Source: Anaerolineae bacterium (GTDB lineage: Bacteria; Chloroflexota; Anaerolineae; Aggregatilineales; Phototrophicaceae). Taken from it: a stretch of 64,000 nt of DNA. The notes beneath the pieces were generated by a model, which was not told where the DNA came from, searched no databases, and worked only from the letters and a program-made list of their open reading frames with translations. A program made the position numbers and the translations under genes. This document shows positions 1 through 8,050 of the stretch, piece by piece (the stretch's first letter is position 1; each line of letters starts with the position of its first letter). The stretch spans positions 558,001-622,000 of the forward strand of contig JAJDZV010000004.1 of the NCBI GenBank assembly GCA_022824465.1. The letters run 5' to 3'.

Positions 1-791
1 GATCGTCGGATCTTGTGCAGTTCTGTCTCGAAACTTTGCCAGTATCCAGATTCTTCAAATTTCAAATTTGCATTAGTATCGTAAACAAACAGGCTGTCTT
101 GAGCTTGCAAGAATCCAATCTGGCTGCGTCTGTGAGTAACAATTTCGAGACTGGTCTCATACAGTCGGGCAATGTCGATTGCCCACACAGCCATTCTCTC
201 GGGTGCCTCTGAAGGGTTTCCCTCAAAGCTGGATGCAAAGTACGCAGCAACTAGAGGCCTGAAAGTAAAATCAAGCAGTCTAGTTGGAATACCGTAATGT
301 TGGGCCAATGCAGTAAAGACTGAATTGGGATTAGTTCGCAACGCGACGAGGCTAGGATTTTTCTTCATCTCCGACTGCAATTCTACACGTCTCACCAAAT
401 CGCCAAACATATCTAGGCGCTCAACTCGCTCGAAGGGTAAAGAGAGACCGGACTTGTCAGCAAGGTCGGCAAAAGTTTGTACTAAGGTCAATTCAACCGT
501 CACTTGCTGCACGACCTGAAACCACCTGGATTGCTCGTCAACTTCAACGGATTCGTCTTTCGATCTAACGATCTGCTCCGCATCAGACCGACTTCCAAAG
601 AATTGGCATAGATATTTCTGTCGAAACGATTCTCGCATAGCACTCGGATTTAAAGGCAGACTTCCGTCAAGTTGGCCGCGATAAATCCACGTGCTGCCAG
701 CCCAACGTTTATGGCTTTCGTCAAGTTGGCGTAAGAGTCCATTTACCGTGCGGCAACGAATCTCTGGTATTCCATACTCGTCGGTCTTCAT
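1..791 (-). CDS. FRG domain protein (3' end cut by window edge)
   Basis: Translating the minus strand from the ATG at 791 gives an open frame of at least 263 codons running off the left edge. Residues 35-40 read WIYRGQ and residues 162-176 read LAQHYGIPTRLLDFT, the two hallmark blocks of the FRG domain (PF08867 family), whose charged motifs lie near a conserved RGQ and a TRLLDxT segment. FRG domains are of unknown biochemical activity and often occur in mobile or defence-linked genes. The gene starts 7 bp after the stop of the upstream nitrilase gene and has a G-rich ribosome site. Its base composition is clearly more AT-rich than the neighbouring genes, which suggests transfer. The C-terminal part is not visible, so a second domain cannot be excluded. 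Confidence 0.82.
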   Translation of the reverse strand, partial: MKTDEYGIPEIRCRTVNGLLRQLDESHKRWAGSTWIYRGQLDGSLPLNPSAMRESFRQKYLCQFFGSRSDAEQIVRSKDESVEVDEQSRWFQVVQQVTVELTLVQTFADLADKSGLSLPFERVERLDMFGDLVRRVELQSEMKKNPSLVALRTNPNSVFTALAQHYGIPTRLLDFTFRPLVAAYFASSFEGNPSEAPERMAVWAIDIARLYETSLEIVTHRRSQIGFLQAQDSLFVYDTNANLKFEESGYWQSFETELHKIRR

Positions 792-798
792 CCCCACC

Positions 799-1662
799 CT
801 ACCCCAGATTCTCGCTCAGAATCCGCCCCAGCTCCCGCCGCACCAGACCCGGCCGCTCGTCGCGCAGCAAAGGCAGACGCGCCCGCGTCCGGTGCAGTTG
901 ATTCAGGTCGATCTCTTGCGTGATCAGCGCCTCATCGAAGTAAAGCCCATGCGTCATGAACTCGCCATCCGGGTCGACCACCGATGAGCCGCCCCAGAAA
1001 TTCTTGCCGTCTTCGTAGCCGACGCGATTGCAGTGCAGGATGTACGAGGTGAACATGCTGCCGTAGGCTTGATTCACATGCTCGACCCAGCGCGTGCCCA
1101 TCAGCCGATCGCTGGCATTGAGTCCGCGCGAGGGGCTGGAACTGTTGAGGATGAGCATATCGGCGCCGTCCAGCCAGAGCAGGTAGGGCGGCGAGACGTG
1201 CCAGAAGTCTTCGCAGATCAACATGCCGACGCGGCCGAAGCGGGTATTGAAGGCGCGGACGCTGTTGCCTTGGGCGAAGTAGCGCGATTCATCGAACATG
1301 GCGTAGGTGGGCAGGTAGAGCTTGTGGTGGATGTGCACCGTCTCGCCGCCGGACAGGTAGGCGTTCGCGATGTAGAAGCGCTTGCGAAAGTCGACATGCG
1401 CGAAGCCGACCACGATGTCGAGTTCAAGCTGGCGGCTGGCTTTCAGCAGTTGGGCGAAGATCTGGTCGTCGGCATCGGCCGTCAGCGCCACCTCAGGCAC
1501 GAGGTCCTGAACTTGGTAGCCGGTGACCGAGAGCTCGGGGAAGACAAGCAGGTCGACATTTTCCGCGCGGGCGCGTCGGGCGTATTCCAGGTGCAGGGCG
1601 AGGTTGTGCCGCAGGTCACCGAGTTTTGGGTAGATTTGCGCCAAGCCGATCGTAATGCGCAT
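799..1662 (-). CDS. Nitrilase-superfamily amidase, NAD-synthetase glutaminase type
   Basis: A 287-residue carbon-nitrogen hydrolase. The Glu-Lys-Cys triad is visible: E43 in FPELSVTGY, K114 in HHKLYLP and C150 in LICEDFWH. The segment KLYLPTYAMFDESRYF and the motif ICEDFW resemble the N-terminal glutaminase domain of glutamine-dependent NAD synthetases more than generic nitrilases. Here the domain is a separate protein; an NH3-type NadE of 288 residues is encoded at 54236-55102. By inference it could supply ammonia from glutamine to that enzyme, but other omega-amidase-like roles are possible. The FRG gene follows immediately on the same strand. The start at 1662 fits the family (MRITIGLAQ). 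Confidence 0.8.
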   Translation of the reverse strand: MRITIGLAQIYPKLGDLRHNLALHLEYARRARAENVDLLVFPELSVTGYQVQDLVPEVALTADADDQIFAQLLKASRQLELDIVVGFAHVDFRKRFYIANAYLSGGETVHIHHKLYLPTYAMFDESRYFAQGNSVRAFNTRFGRVGMLICEDFWHVSPPYLLWLDGADMLILNSSSPSRGLNASDRLMGTRWVEHVNQAYGSMFTSYILHCNRVGYEDGKNFWGGSSVVDPDGEFMTHGLYFDEALITQEIDLNQLHRTRARLPLLRDERPGLVRRELGRILSENLG

Positions 1663-1804
1663 GGGCGCCGCTCCTGATAGGTCCGCCAGATGACATCATA
1701 ATGCAGCGGCGGGCAAGCGGCAATTCTTGAGCGAGAGCAGGTTGTGATCGCAAGGCGGCGTCGATTCGCCAGTTGCATCATCCCGCGTGGAGCAGTTGCC
1801 GCTT

Positions 1805-2368
1805 TCAGGCGCCGCGCTTGCGGGCTGTCGCGGCGTCGTGCCAGCGCTTGACCTGCGCCAGCCAGTCGATTTGCGCGCCATCAATGCCGCTTATGTGCAG
1901 GAGCGCGCGGCGGGCGATTGCCGCGTCTATGTCGCCGGCGTCGTGCTCAGCCACATCAAGGAGGCAGCACGCGTATTGATGACTTCCGGCGGCCGCGAGC
2001 AGTGCCGCGCCCAGTGTGATCTGTGTTTCGGCTTCGGCTTTGGCGTTCGCCAGTTCAAGGAATTCGGCTGTCGATGTCCGCGCGGTGATTTCATTGAGAT
2101 CCGAGCGAAGCGCTGTCGCCAAGTCGAGATCAAATCGCTTTCGCAGAACGTCCAACTGCGAGTCGACAATATGTCCTAGCGCGGTTGTGACCGACTCGGC
2201 AGCGCCATGCCGACCTCCTGTCGCGAGCGCCTGCGAGAGGTCGCGCCAGGCGTCCGCGCTAAGCGTTACGCCAGAGGCTGAAATCGCCGGGCGAAGACGG
2301 TCAAGCGCGATCCAAACGATGTCGGCAATGGGCAAGCTGTTTATGTCTTCAGTTGGTCTTGGGGGCAT
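1805..2368 (-). CDS. Hypothetical protein, 187 aa
   Basis: No family recognised. The protein is largely alpha-helical by composition, alanine-rich, with no signal peptide or membrane segment, and ends in a basic tail (TARKRGA). It begins 5 bp after the stop of the response-regulator gene at 2374-3093 and is almost certainly cotranscribed with it, so it may act in the same regulatory unit. The codon pattern agrees with neighbouring genes, which supports it as a real gene. Confidence 0.6.
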   Translation of the reverse strand: MPPRPTEDINSLPIADIVWIALDRLRPAISASGVTLSADAWRDLSQALATGGRHGAAESVTTALGHIVDSQLDVLRKRFDLDLATALRSDLNEITARTSTAEFLELANAKAEAETQITLGAALLAAAGSHQYACCLLDVAEHDAGDIDAAIARRALLHISGIDGAQIDWLAQVKRWHDAATARKRGA

Positions 2369-2373
2369 TTGCC

Positions 2374-3093
2374 TCAGCCATCATCGGGGAGCCATTCGCT
2401 GGGTCGGATGGTGAAGCGATAGCCGACGCCACGCTCAGTCCGAATATAGCGCGGATGATGGGGATCCGCTTCCAGTTTGCGGCGCAGTCGGTGCATGTGA
2501 ACGCGCAGGGTGTCTTCGTAGACTTCTTCGGCGGGCCAGACGCGGGCGAGCAGGGCGTTGTTTTGCACGACTCGGGGCGCATGGCGAATCAAGACATTGA
2601 GCAAGACGGATTCGGTCGGTGTCAGCCGGACAGTGCGGCCGGCGACCAAGGCGCGGTTATGGGCGAAGTCGACTCTCAGAAGCGCGTCGATGCGAATGGC
2701 CGGTTCGTCGCCATAGTCCAGCAGCGGCAATCGGCCGAGCACGATCTGGATGCGTGTTTCCAATTCATGCGGCTCGATCGGTTTGGTTACGAAATCCTCG
2801 GCGTATTTCTTCAAACCTTCGACGAGGTATTGCCTATCGGCGCGCGGCATGAGGAAGATAATGGGCACATCAGCCATCAACTTGAGACGGTTGGCGGCGC
2901 TAAAACCGCTCATGCTTGGCAGATTCATGCCGAGCAGGACGATTTTGGGCAAGCCCTGCGCGCGTGTGTATTCCAGGGCGGCCGGCGCATCTTCAAAAGT
3001 CGTAACTTGGTAGGCATGGCTCTCAAGGAATTCCGCGATAGTCTTGTTGTTGTCGTTGTCCGCGTCTATCACAAGAACGGTTGATTTTTTCAT
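2374..3093 (-). CDS. OmpR-type response regulator with degenerate receiver
   Basis: A 239-residue protein with an N-terminal receiver-like domain (about 1-120) and a C-terminal winged-helix DNA-binding domain (about 135-232; RLTPTESVLLNVL, then RVHMHRLRRKL and RTERGVGYRF). The acidic pocket is partly kept (D10, D12) and the conserved lysine is present (K104 in FVTKP). The phosphoacceptor aspartate at the end of beta-3 is glycine (G55 in IVLLGMNLPSMSGF), and the usual Thr/Ser before the lysine is M82. It should therefore not be regulated by ordinary aspartyl phosphorylation. No histidine kinase lies nearby. The small gene at 1805-2368 is its partner in the operon. Confidence 0.85.
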   Translation of the reverse strand: MKKSTVLVIDADNDNNKTIAEFLESHAYQVTTFEDAPAALEYTRAQGLPKIVLLGMNLPSMSGFSAANRLKLMADVPIIFLMPRADRQYLVEGLKKYAEDFVTKPIEPHELETRIQIVLGRLPLLDYGDEPAIRIDALLRVDFAHNRALVAGRTVRLTPTESVLLNVLIRHAPRVVQNNALLARVWPAEEVYEDTLRVHMHRLRRKLEADPHHPRYIRTERGVGYRFTIRPSEWLPDDG

Positions 3094-3385
3094 ATCGCAT
3101 CGCGCCTTGAGATTCCATGTAGTGCCGTGCAGTGGTGACGAACGTTAAGAAATATACACGGTCTCAGGGATTACGTCAAACCAAATACGAACCATTAGGC
3201 AATTATTAAGTCAATACTTATCAATACTAATGTCTATAGTCTTGTATGACTATTACTAACGCTACTGTAAGAATGTCCTAGGAATAATCGCGCCGATGCG
3301 CCGACATTAGAGACGTAAACCAGTCGGCAGCGAAGGTAGGCGCGCATAGCGTGGCGGCCGGGTTTTGTACGGGTGTATAAGCCGC
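3094..3385. promoter_or_regulatory. AT-rich intergenic region upstream of the regulator
   Basis: This 292-bp gap is much more AT-rich than its surroundings between about 3140 and 3290. It contains a spaced direct repeat TCAATACTTA/TCAATACTAA (3211-3230) and an imperfect palindrome, TAGTC-TTGTAT-GACTA, at 3237-3252. As it lies directly upstream of the minus-strand regulator gene it probably carries that gene's promoter and perhaps an autoregulatory operator. No convincing -35/-10 pair could be fixed and no gene is seen. Confidence 0.35.
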
Positions 3386-3901
3386 TCAGGCGCGAATGGG
3401 CTGAAGGCGGCGAAGCAGATCCAGGTTGCGAATCATCCAGGCGCGCAATTCGGGGGTCTTGATGTTGACGCGCTGCAATTCAAGAGCATCCAGCGGTACG
3501 GCAACGGGCAGGTATTCGCCGTTGGCGGGATCGTTGAACTCGGGACCGTAACGCTTGCTGAGGTCATAGTTGTGCAGATGACAGACGAAGAAGTGCTCCT
3601 CGAGCTGTTTGCCCGCCTTAAAGTGCTCCAGGACAAACGCCGTTCTTACGACCGTGGCGACAGCGCCCAATTCTTCATACAGCTCACGCTCCAGCGAGGC
3701 GATGAGGTCAGCATCGCCGGCCTCGACGCCGCCGCCTGGCGCTACCCAGTAACTGGCGGATCCGTTAGGCTTGATTCGCTCTATTAGCAGCACGGAATCG
3801 TCGCCGGTGAGGAGAATCGCCCTGACCCGCTGGTTGACTCGGCTTACTGGCTTGAGTTCGGTTAGCATCGTGTCAAACCGGCATTCATTTGGTTCCCGCA
3901 T
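3386..3901 (-). CDS. Nudix hydrolase
   Basis: A 171-residue protein with a near-consensus Nudix box, GGGVEAGDADLIAS followed by LERELYEELGA. The REL-EE-G core that binds Mg2+ is intact, but the first acidic position is Asp and the spacing to REL is one residue longer than the classical signature. Family members hydrolyse nucleoside diphosphates linked to another moiety; the substrate here cannot be read from sequence. The start is uncertain: an internal ATG 11 codons in (MLTELKPVSRV) would remove a segment with little family character. The gene stands alone between two regulators. Confidence 0.82.
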   Translation of the reverse strand: MREPNECRFDTMLTELKPVSRVNQRVRAILLTGDDSVLLIERIKPNGSASYWVAPGGGVEAGDADLIASLERELYEELGAVATVVRTAFVLEHFKAGKQLEEHFFVCHLHNYDLSKRYGPEFNDPANGEYLPVAVPLDALELQRVNIKTPELRAWMIRNLDLLRRLQPIRA

Positions 3902-4041
3902 ATAGTCTGAGCCGCGGCACAGGGCGCAACTTCATAAGCCAAGGCACAAGTTTTGCCAGCGCGATATCGCGATTCTTCAAAGTTCATGGCACGGCGCAGA
4001 ACTGCTGATTCGATCCCCACAGCGAAAATGGGGATTGGATG

Positions 4042-4734
4042 CTAGCACATTGGCTCGGAGAATTCAACAAGTATCGCAGACGCCATCTTGAAGCCGATTG
4101 TCTGGGTGTTGCCTGGCTTTATGACCACCACGATGGGACCGTCAAACTGGTCGCGCTCGACGACTTCCAGCGATTTGCCGATTTCCAAGCCGCGCTCAAG
4201 GGCATTGCGGAGCATGGCCGGGTCATCCATGACAAAGCGCCGGATGCGCGCCGGCGTGTTGAGCGCGAGCTCGGCCAGCGGGTGCAGGTCGCGCAGGCGC
4301 ATGACACCCGCGAGGTCGGGAATCGGGTCGCCATGCGGATCATAGAGGGGGTGATTCAACTTGCGCGAAATCGCCTCGACAAAGCGATCGGAGACGGTGT
4401 GCTCGAGCGCTTCGGCTTCGTCATGCACTTCGTGCAATTCGTAGCCGAGATCTTGCATCAGGTAGGTTTCGATCAATCGGTGGCGGCGCAGGATTCTCAG
4501 GGCGATGCGTTCCCCCTGTTCGGTGAGCCGAACGCCGCGATATTTCACGTAGTCGACGGCGCCTTCTTCCACGAGCCGCTGCGCCATGTCGGTCACCGCC
4601 GGGGCGCTGATTGTCAAGGCTTCGGACAGAGCGCTGGTGGAGACGCGATCGGTCTCGCGCTGCAAGTTGTAGATAGCCTTGAGGAAGTCCTCAACCGACT
4701 GAGACGAACCAGCCCGGATGTTCCGCTTGCTCAT
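4042..4734 (-). CDS. DtxR/MntR-family metal-dependent repressor
   Basis: A 230-residue regulator with an N-terminal winged helix (about 10-70; SVEDFLKAIYNL, then LTISAPAVTDMAQRLVEEG), a metal-binding/dimerisation domain containing HRLIETYL and a His/Glu-rich stretch (ELHEVHDEAEALEH), the family motif NHPLYDPHGDPIP, and a C-terminal FeoA/SH3-like domain (about 150-230). Such proteins repress metal uptake genes when Fe2+ or Mn2+ is bound. No transporter lies beside it, so its metal and targets are unknown. It is divergent from the dnaJ-like gene, with 278 bp between them. Confidence 0.88.
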   Translation of the reverse strand: MSKRNIRAGSSQSVEDFLKAIYNLQRETDRVSTSALSEALTISAPAVTDMAQRLVEEGAVDYVKYRGVRLTEQGERIALRILRRHRLIETYLMQDLGYELHEVHDEAEALEHTVSDRFVEAISRKLNHPLYDPHGDPIPDLAGVMRLRDLHPLAELALNTPARIRRFVMDDPAMLRNALERGLEIGKSLEVVERDQFDGPIVVVIKPGNTQTIGFKMASAILVEFSEPMC

Positions 4735-4954
4735 GGAATTGTCCTAGAGCCCGGCGCGATCCACGTTTATCGAGCCGATACGACATGCGCAGTTTCAAGC
4801 AGCGATGCGCGAAGAGTGAACTAATCATAACACAAAATGGGGGCGGTAGATCTTGAGCTGAAGCACCAACGCCGTTCTAATAGTCCAGGAGTAAGCTGGG
4901 TTTGGAGGCGCCTCTGAGGGTCGCGCCGCGGTTGTCTTCGGCAAGCGACATCAA

Positions 4955-4983
4955 TTGACCACAGACCTTGCAGACCGTACAAT
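4955..4983 (+). promoter_or_regulatory. Sigma70-type promoter of the DnaJ-like gene
   Basis: TTGACC (4955-4960), a 17-bp spacer and TACAAT (4978-4983) lie about 30 bp before the start codon at 5013. Five of six positions match consensus in each hexamer. No CIRCE-type inverted repeat is present, so heat control by HrcA is not indicated. Confidence 0.6.
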
Positions 4984-5012
4984 AGACGCGTAAGGCGCGT
5001 AACGGACAGGCC

Positions 5013-5876
5013 ATGAGCAAAGATTACTACGGTGTTTTGGGCGTATCACGCGACGCCAGCGATGACGACATCAAGCGAGCGTTTCGGCGGAAGGCGAAGC
5101 AGTATCATCCTGATGCCAATCCCGACAATCCGGTCGCGGAAGCGCGCTTCAAGGAAGTCAGCGAGGCTTATGAAGTGCTGAGCGACGAGGAGAAACGTTC
5201 GGCCTACAATCGGTTCGGCGAGAATTGGCGGCAATTCCAGGATGTTGATGGTCAAGGACCTTTCGCCAATGGCGGCGCGGCGTACACCGATGTTTCCGAA
5301 ATCTTTGATTCTTTTTTCGGCGGCGGCGGGCGCGGCGGCTTTCATAGCCATGCGAGTTATCCGCGCGCCGGTCGCAATATCGAGCAGGAGGTCACGATCA
5401 GTTTGCGGGAGGCTTACGAAGGCACGCAGCGAATCGTAAGCAAAGGCGGGCGCGACATCACGGTGCAGATCCCGAGGGGGGCGGCAACCGGCGCCAAGGT
5501 CCGGCTTGCGGGCGAAGGCAATCCGGGAGTCAACGGCGGCAGCGCGGGCCACCTGTATCTGGTGGTGAGCGTCAGCGAGGATCCGCAATTCCAGCGACAG
5601 GGAGATGACCTGCATGTCGATGTCAAAGTCGATGCATTGACCGCGATGTTGGGCGGCGAGGCGTCCGTGCCCACGTTTAACCGACCGCTGCGGCTGAAGA
5701 TAAAGCCCGGCACACAATCGGGCCAGAAGTTGCGCCTGAGCGGCAAAGGGATGCCGAAGCTGCGCCAGGGCGATGCCTTCGGCGACTTGTACGCCCGGGT
5801 CGTCATCACCGTGCCCGGAGCGCTTGATGAGAAACAGCGGGAGCTGGCGGAGAAGCTGCGCGCCAGCCTGGGATAG
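5013..5876 (+). CDS. DnaJ-class co-chaperone (CbpA-like)
   Basis: A 287-residue J-protein. The J domain occupies residues 1-70 with the HPD tripeptide at 32-34 that stimulates Hsp70 ATPase activity. A Gly/Phe/Ala linker (about 75-120) is followed by the two beta-sandwich substrate-binding domains (about 125-285; [16 protein letters not shown] near the beginning). There is no CxxCxGxG zinc-finger domain, so it is a class II/CbpA-type protein and not canonical DnaJ. Neither dnaK nor grpE is in the window. Confidence 0.92.
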   Translation: MSKDYYGVLGVSRDASDDDIKRAFRRKAKQYHPDANPDNPVAEARFKEVSEAYEVLSDEEKRSAYNRFGENWRQFQDVDGQGPFANGGAAYTDVSEIFDSFFGGGGRGGFHSHASYPRAGRNIEQEVTISLREAYEGTQRIVSKGGRDITVQIPRGAATGAKVRLAGEGNPGVNGGSAGHLYLVVSVSEDPQFQRQGDDLHVDVKVDALTAMLGGEASVPTFNRPLRLKIKPGTQSGQKLRLSGKGMPKLRQGDAFGDLYARVVITVPGALDEKQRELAEKLRASLG

Positions 5877-6008
5877 TCTTCGCGGGCGCCGCCTCACACT
5901 TGCCTAATCGCATTGTGATAAATTGCTTGTCGCGCTTGGCGGGAACCTCGCGACCTTGCAGGGCTATGCTGTTACAATGGATACGTCAATGGAATTCGGT
6001 TGTTGTTG

Positions 6009-7232
6009 ATGCGCCAGATCCTCGTCATAGTCAGCAGCGCGATATTGATTGCGGCGTGCAGCTTCGGCAGCGACTTGCGGCGCGCCGGTGATAGTGACAC
6101 GCTTCGGTTGCCGGGCGAGCCGGACGCCGCGCTCCCGGCGACTGCCCTGCCAAGCGAAGTGGTCAGCGCGGCCGATGCCGAGTATCGGCTGCTCAGCAAT
6201 TTATACGAGCGGGCGAGTCCGTCGGTGGTGAATATCGAAGCGGTGACTCGTGACGGTGACGGCACGGAAAGCGATGTTCGCCGCGGTTCTGGATTCGTCT
6301 ACGACCGCGAAGGGCATATCGTCACCAACGCGCATCTGGTCAGCGCCGTCGAGAGCGTCAGCGTGACTTTGCAGAACGCGTACGTCCGGCCGGCGGAAGT
6401 CGTGGGCTTGGACAGCTTTAGCGATCTTGCGGTCTTGCGGATAAGCGCCGACGCGGAGAGCCTGCAGCCGTTGCGCATCGGCGAATCGGCACGGGTCCAG
6501 GTTGGTCAGCGTGTGGTCGTGATTGGCAATCCTTTTGGGCTCAGCAGTTCCATGACGACCGGCATCGTAAGTGGCTTGGGACGGACGCTGCCGTCGGCTG
6601 AGTTGCTTGACGCGGGGGTTGCGCCGGGCTTTGACAATCCCTCCATCATTCAAATTGACGCCACGATCAACCCCGGCAATTCGGGCGGGCCGCTGCTAGA
6701 CTCGCAGGGATTGGTGATCGGCATCACCACGGCGATTCGCACGGACAGCGGTTCGTTTCAAGGGATCGGTTTCGCGGTGCCGGCTGATACGATGCGGCGC
6801 GTGATTCCAGATCTGATAGAGCGGGGACGTGTAGAGTACTCCTGGATGGGCATATCGGTGATGCGCGAAGACGGCGGGTATGGCGTCGCTGGCTTAAGCG
6901 AGTCGCTGGAGTTGCCTGTTGAGCGCGGTGTCTTGCTGCGGGGCGTCACGGTCGGTTCGCCGGCGCATCGCGCTGGTTTGCTGGGCGGCAGCGTTTTGGT
7001 AGACGTGCGCGGCGAAGAGGTTTGCGCCGGCGGCGATGTGATCGTCGCCATCAACGATTTCCATTTTGACAATCTGGATGGATTGGTCACGTACCTGGTG
7101 CAGCAGACGAAGCCCGGCGATGAAGTCGAGCTGCTGGTCGTGCGCGGACGGGATACGCTGGAGCTAACGCTAAAGTTGGAAAGCCGGGCGGCCGACAGCG
7201 GGAAGCTACAAGATTGCCACTCGGAATCGTAG
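6009..7232 (+). CDS. HtrA/DegP-like trypsin-type serine protease, lipoprotein
   Basis: The likely start is the ATG at 6009; three TTG codons precede it in frame. Residues 1-17 form a lipoprotein signal ending in the lipobox IAAC (lipidated C17), which places the enzyme outside the membrane. The chymotrypsin-like domain (about 65-265) shows the triad H109 (TNAHLV), D139 (SDLAVL) and S225 (NPGNSGGPL). A single PDZ domain follows (about 285-385; GVLLRGVTVGSPAHRAGL). Family members degrade or refold damaged envelope proteins. It is followed within 11 bp by an acetyltransferase gene. Confidence 0.92.
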   Translation: MRQILVIVSSAILIAACSFGSDLRRAGDSDTLRLPGEPDAALPATALPSEVVSAADAEYRLLSNLYERASPSVVNIEAVTRDGDGTESDVRRGSGFVYDREGHIVTNAHLVSAVESVSVTLQNAYVRPAEVVGLDSFSDLAVLRISADAESLQPLRIGESARVQVGQRVVVIGNPFGLSSSMTTGIVSGLGRTLPSAELLDAGVAPGFDNPSIIQIDATINPGNSGGPLLDSQGLVIGITTAIRTDSGSFQGIGFAVPADTMRRVIPDLIERGRVEYSWMGISVMREDGGYGVAGLSESLELPVERGVLLRGVTVGSPAHRAGLLGGSVLVDVRGEEVCAGGDVIVAINDFHFDNLDGLVTYLVQQTKPGDEVELLVVRGRDTLELTLKLESRAADSGKLQDCHSES

Positions 7233-7242
7233 GGTGTTGGCT

Positions 7243-7818
7243 ATGAAAGAGACGGTCTTGCGGAGCGATGCGCTGCTTATGCGTCCCTTGGAAGCGGACG
7301 ACGCGGACGATATCCTGGCCCTGGCAACCGCCAAGTCAATAGTCGAGAACACGTTTGTGCCGGCGCCGTATCCGCCGGAAGCGGCGCATGAGTTCGTGCG
7401 GAAGAGCCAAGACCTCTGGAGCGATGGCGAGGCTTGCGTCTTTGGCATTGTCGAAGCGGGCAGCCAGCGTTTTGCCGGGTGCATGGGGCTTCACCCGGTT
7501 CTCGAGCATTCTCGCGCCGAGGTCGGCTATTGGATCGGCGAGCCATTTCAGGGTCGGGGCTTGGCGACGGTGGCCTTGAGCCTGCTGATTCAGTTCGGCT
7601 TTGAGTCGCTGAAGCTCAACCGCATAGAGGCGGGGCATTTCGCCGGCAATATCGCCTCGGGTCGGGTTATGCAGAAGGCGGGCATGCGCTTTGAGGGGAT
7701 ACGGCGAGGCGCCGCCTGGCATCGCGACCGTTTCAAGGATCTGCACTGGTATGCGCTGCTGCGTGAAGACTATGTCGCGCAGAAGTCCAGCCAAACGAAA
7801 GGGACCGCAGAGGATTAG
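7243..7818 (+). CDS. GNAT family N-acetyltransferase (RimJ/RimL type)
   Basis: A 191-residue GNAT fold protein. The acetyl-CoA-binding motif A region reads EVGYWIGEPFQGRGLATVAL, followed by LNRIEAGHFAGNIASGRVMQKAGM, typical of RimJ/RimL acetyltransferases that modify protein N termini or small molecules. The ATG at 7243 is preceded by AGGG at 8 nt; an in-frame GTG at 7234 is an alternative. It is closely linked to the HtrA gene. Its last codons overlap the terminator hairpin of the opposite-strand small RNA. Confidence 0.88.
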   Translation: MKETVLRSDALLMRPLEADDADDILALATAKSIVENTFVPAPYPPEAAHEFVRKSQDLWSDGEACVFGIVEAGSQRFAGCMGLHPVLEHSRAEVGYWIGEPFQGRGLATVALSLLIQFGFESLKLNRIEAGHFAGNIASGRVMQKAGMRFEGIRRGAAWHRDRFKDLHWYALLREDYVAQKSSQTKGTAED

Positions 7819-7830
7819 TCTGCGGTCCCT
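7800..7830 (-). terminator. Intrinsic terminator of the small RNA
   Basis: An 11-bp perfect stem (arms 7820-7830 and 7800-7810) with a 9-nt loop is followed on the minus strand by TTTCGTTT. On the plus strand there is no T-tract, so it works mainly for the minus-strand RNA, although it overlaps the stop codon of the acetyltransferase gene. Confidence 0.65.
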
Positions 7831-7917
7831 CGACTGTCAAATCCACAGTCTGACGGTTTTCGGGTTCACCCTCTAACAGAATTCACGCTAGAAGTGAAAC
7901 CTAGAGGTGTGAAACGG

Positions 7918-7947
7918 TTAGAGGGTAGCCCCCTTAGAACCTAACAT
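7918..7947 (-). CDS. 9-codon leader-like ORF in the small RNA
   Basis: ATG at 7947 opens the peptide MLGSKGATL and stops at TAA (7918-7920). A GGAGGTGA Shine-Dalgarno (7955-7962) sits 7 nt upstream, an ideal site and one of the best ribosome sites in the window. The final codons and the stop fall in the left arm of the long downstream stem, so ribosome movement would affect RNA folding. Translation is inferred from the ribosome site only. Confidence 0.4.
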   Translation of the reverse strand: MLGSKGATL

Positions 7948-7986
7948 GATCGAATCACCTCCCTTACTCGTCCAACAGATGGGATG

Positions 7987-8015
7987 AGTGTATCACAGTC
8001 AGAAGCGATTGGCAA
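7987..8015 (-). promoter_or_regulatory. Promoter of the small RNA (minus strand)
   Basis: On the minus strand TTGCCA (8010-8015), a 17-bp spacer and TACACT (7987-7992) with an extended -10 TG element (7996-7997, read TGTGATACACT) form a convincing sigma70 promoter about 40 nt upstream of the mini-ORF. Confidence 0.55.
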
Positions 8016-8050
8016 GTCTCTCCGGCGGCGGGGGCGCGAATTGCCTGTGT

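Larger units (their letters stand above)
7796..7980 (-). ncRNA. Candidate structured small RNA with a 9-codon ORF
   Basis: A complete minus-strand transcription unit can be read. A promoter lies at 8015-7987. The predicted RNA then carries a near-perfect Shine-Dalgarno and a 9-codon ORF, followed by a stem ACCCTCTAAC/GTTAGAGGGT whose left arm overlaps the end of that ORF. Smaller hairpins follow (TTCAC/GTGAA inside it, then GACTGT/ACAGTC). It ends in an 11-bp GC-rich terminator stem (AGGGACCGCAG/CTGCGGTCCCT) with a T-rich tail. No minus-strand gene follows, so it is not an attenuator of a downstream gene. I do not recognise a known family. It could be a regulatory RNA, a dual-function RNA or a micropeptide mRNA. 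Confidence 0.5.

Noticed and set aside
4735..5012. Possible CIRCE heat-shock operator before the DnaJ-like gene
   Set aside because: No TTAGCACTC-type inverted repeat is present; only a sigma70-like promoter was found.
5046..5897. Long open frame (283 codons) antisense to the DnaJ-like gene
   Set aside because: It mirrors a clearly identified gene in GC-rich DNA, has no family features and no ribosome site.
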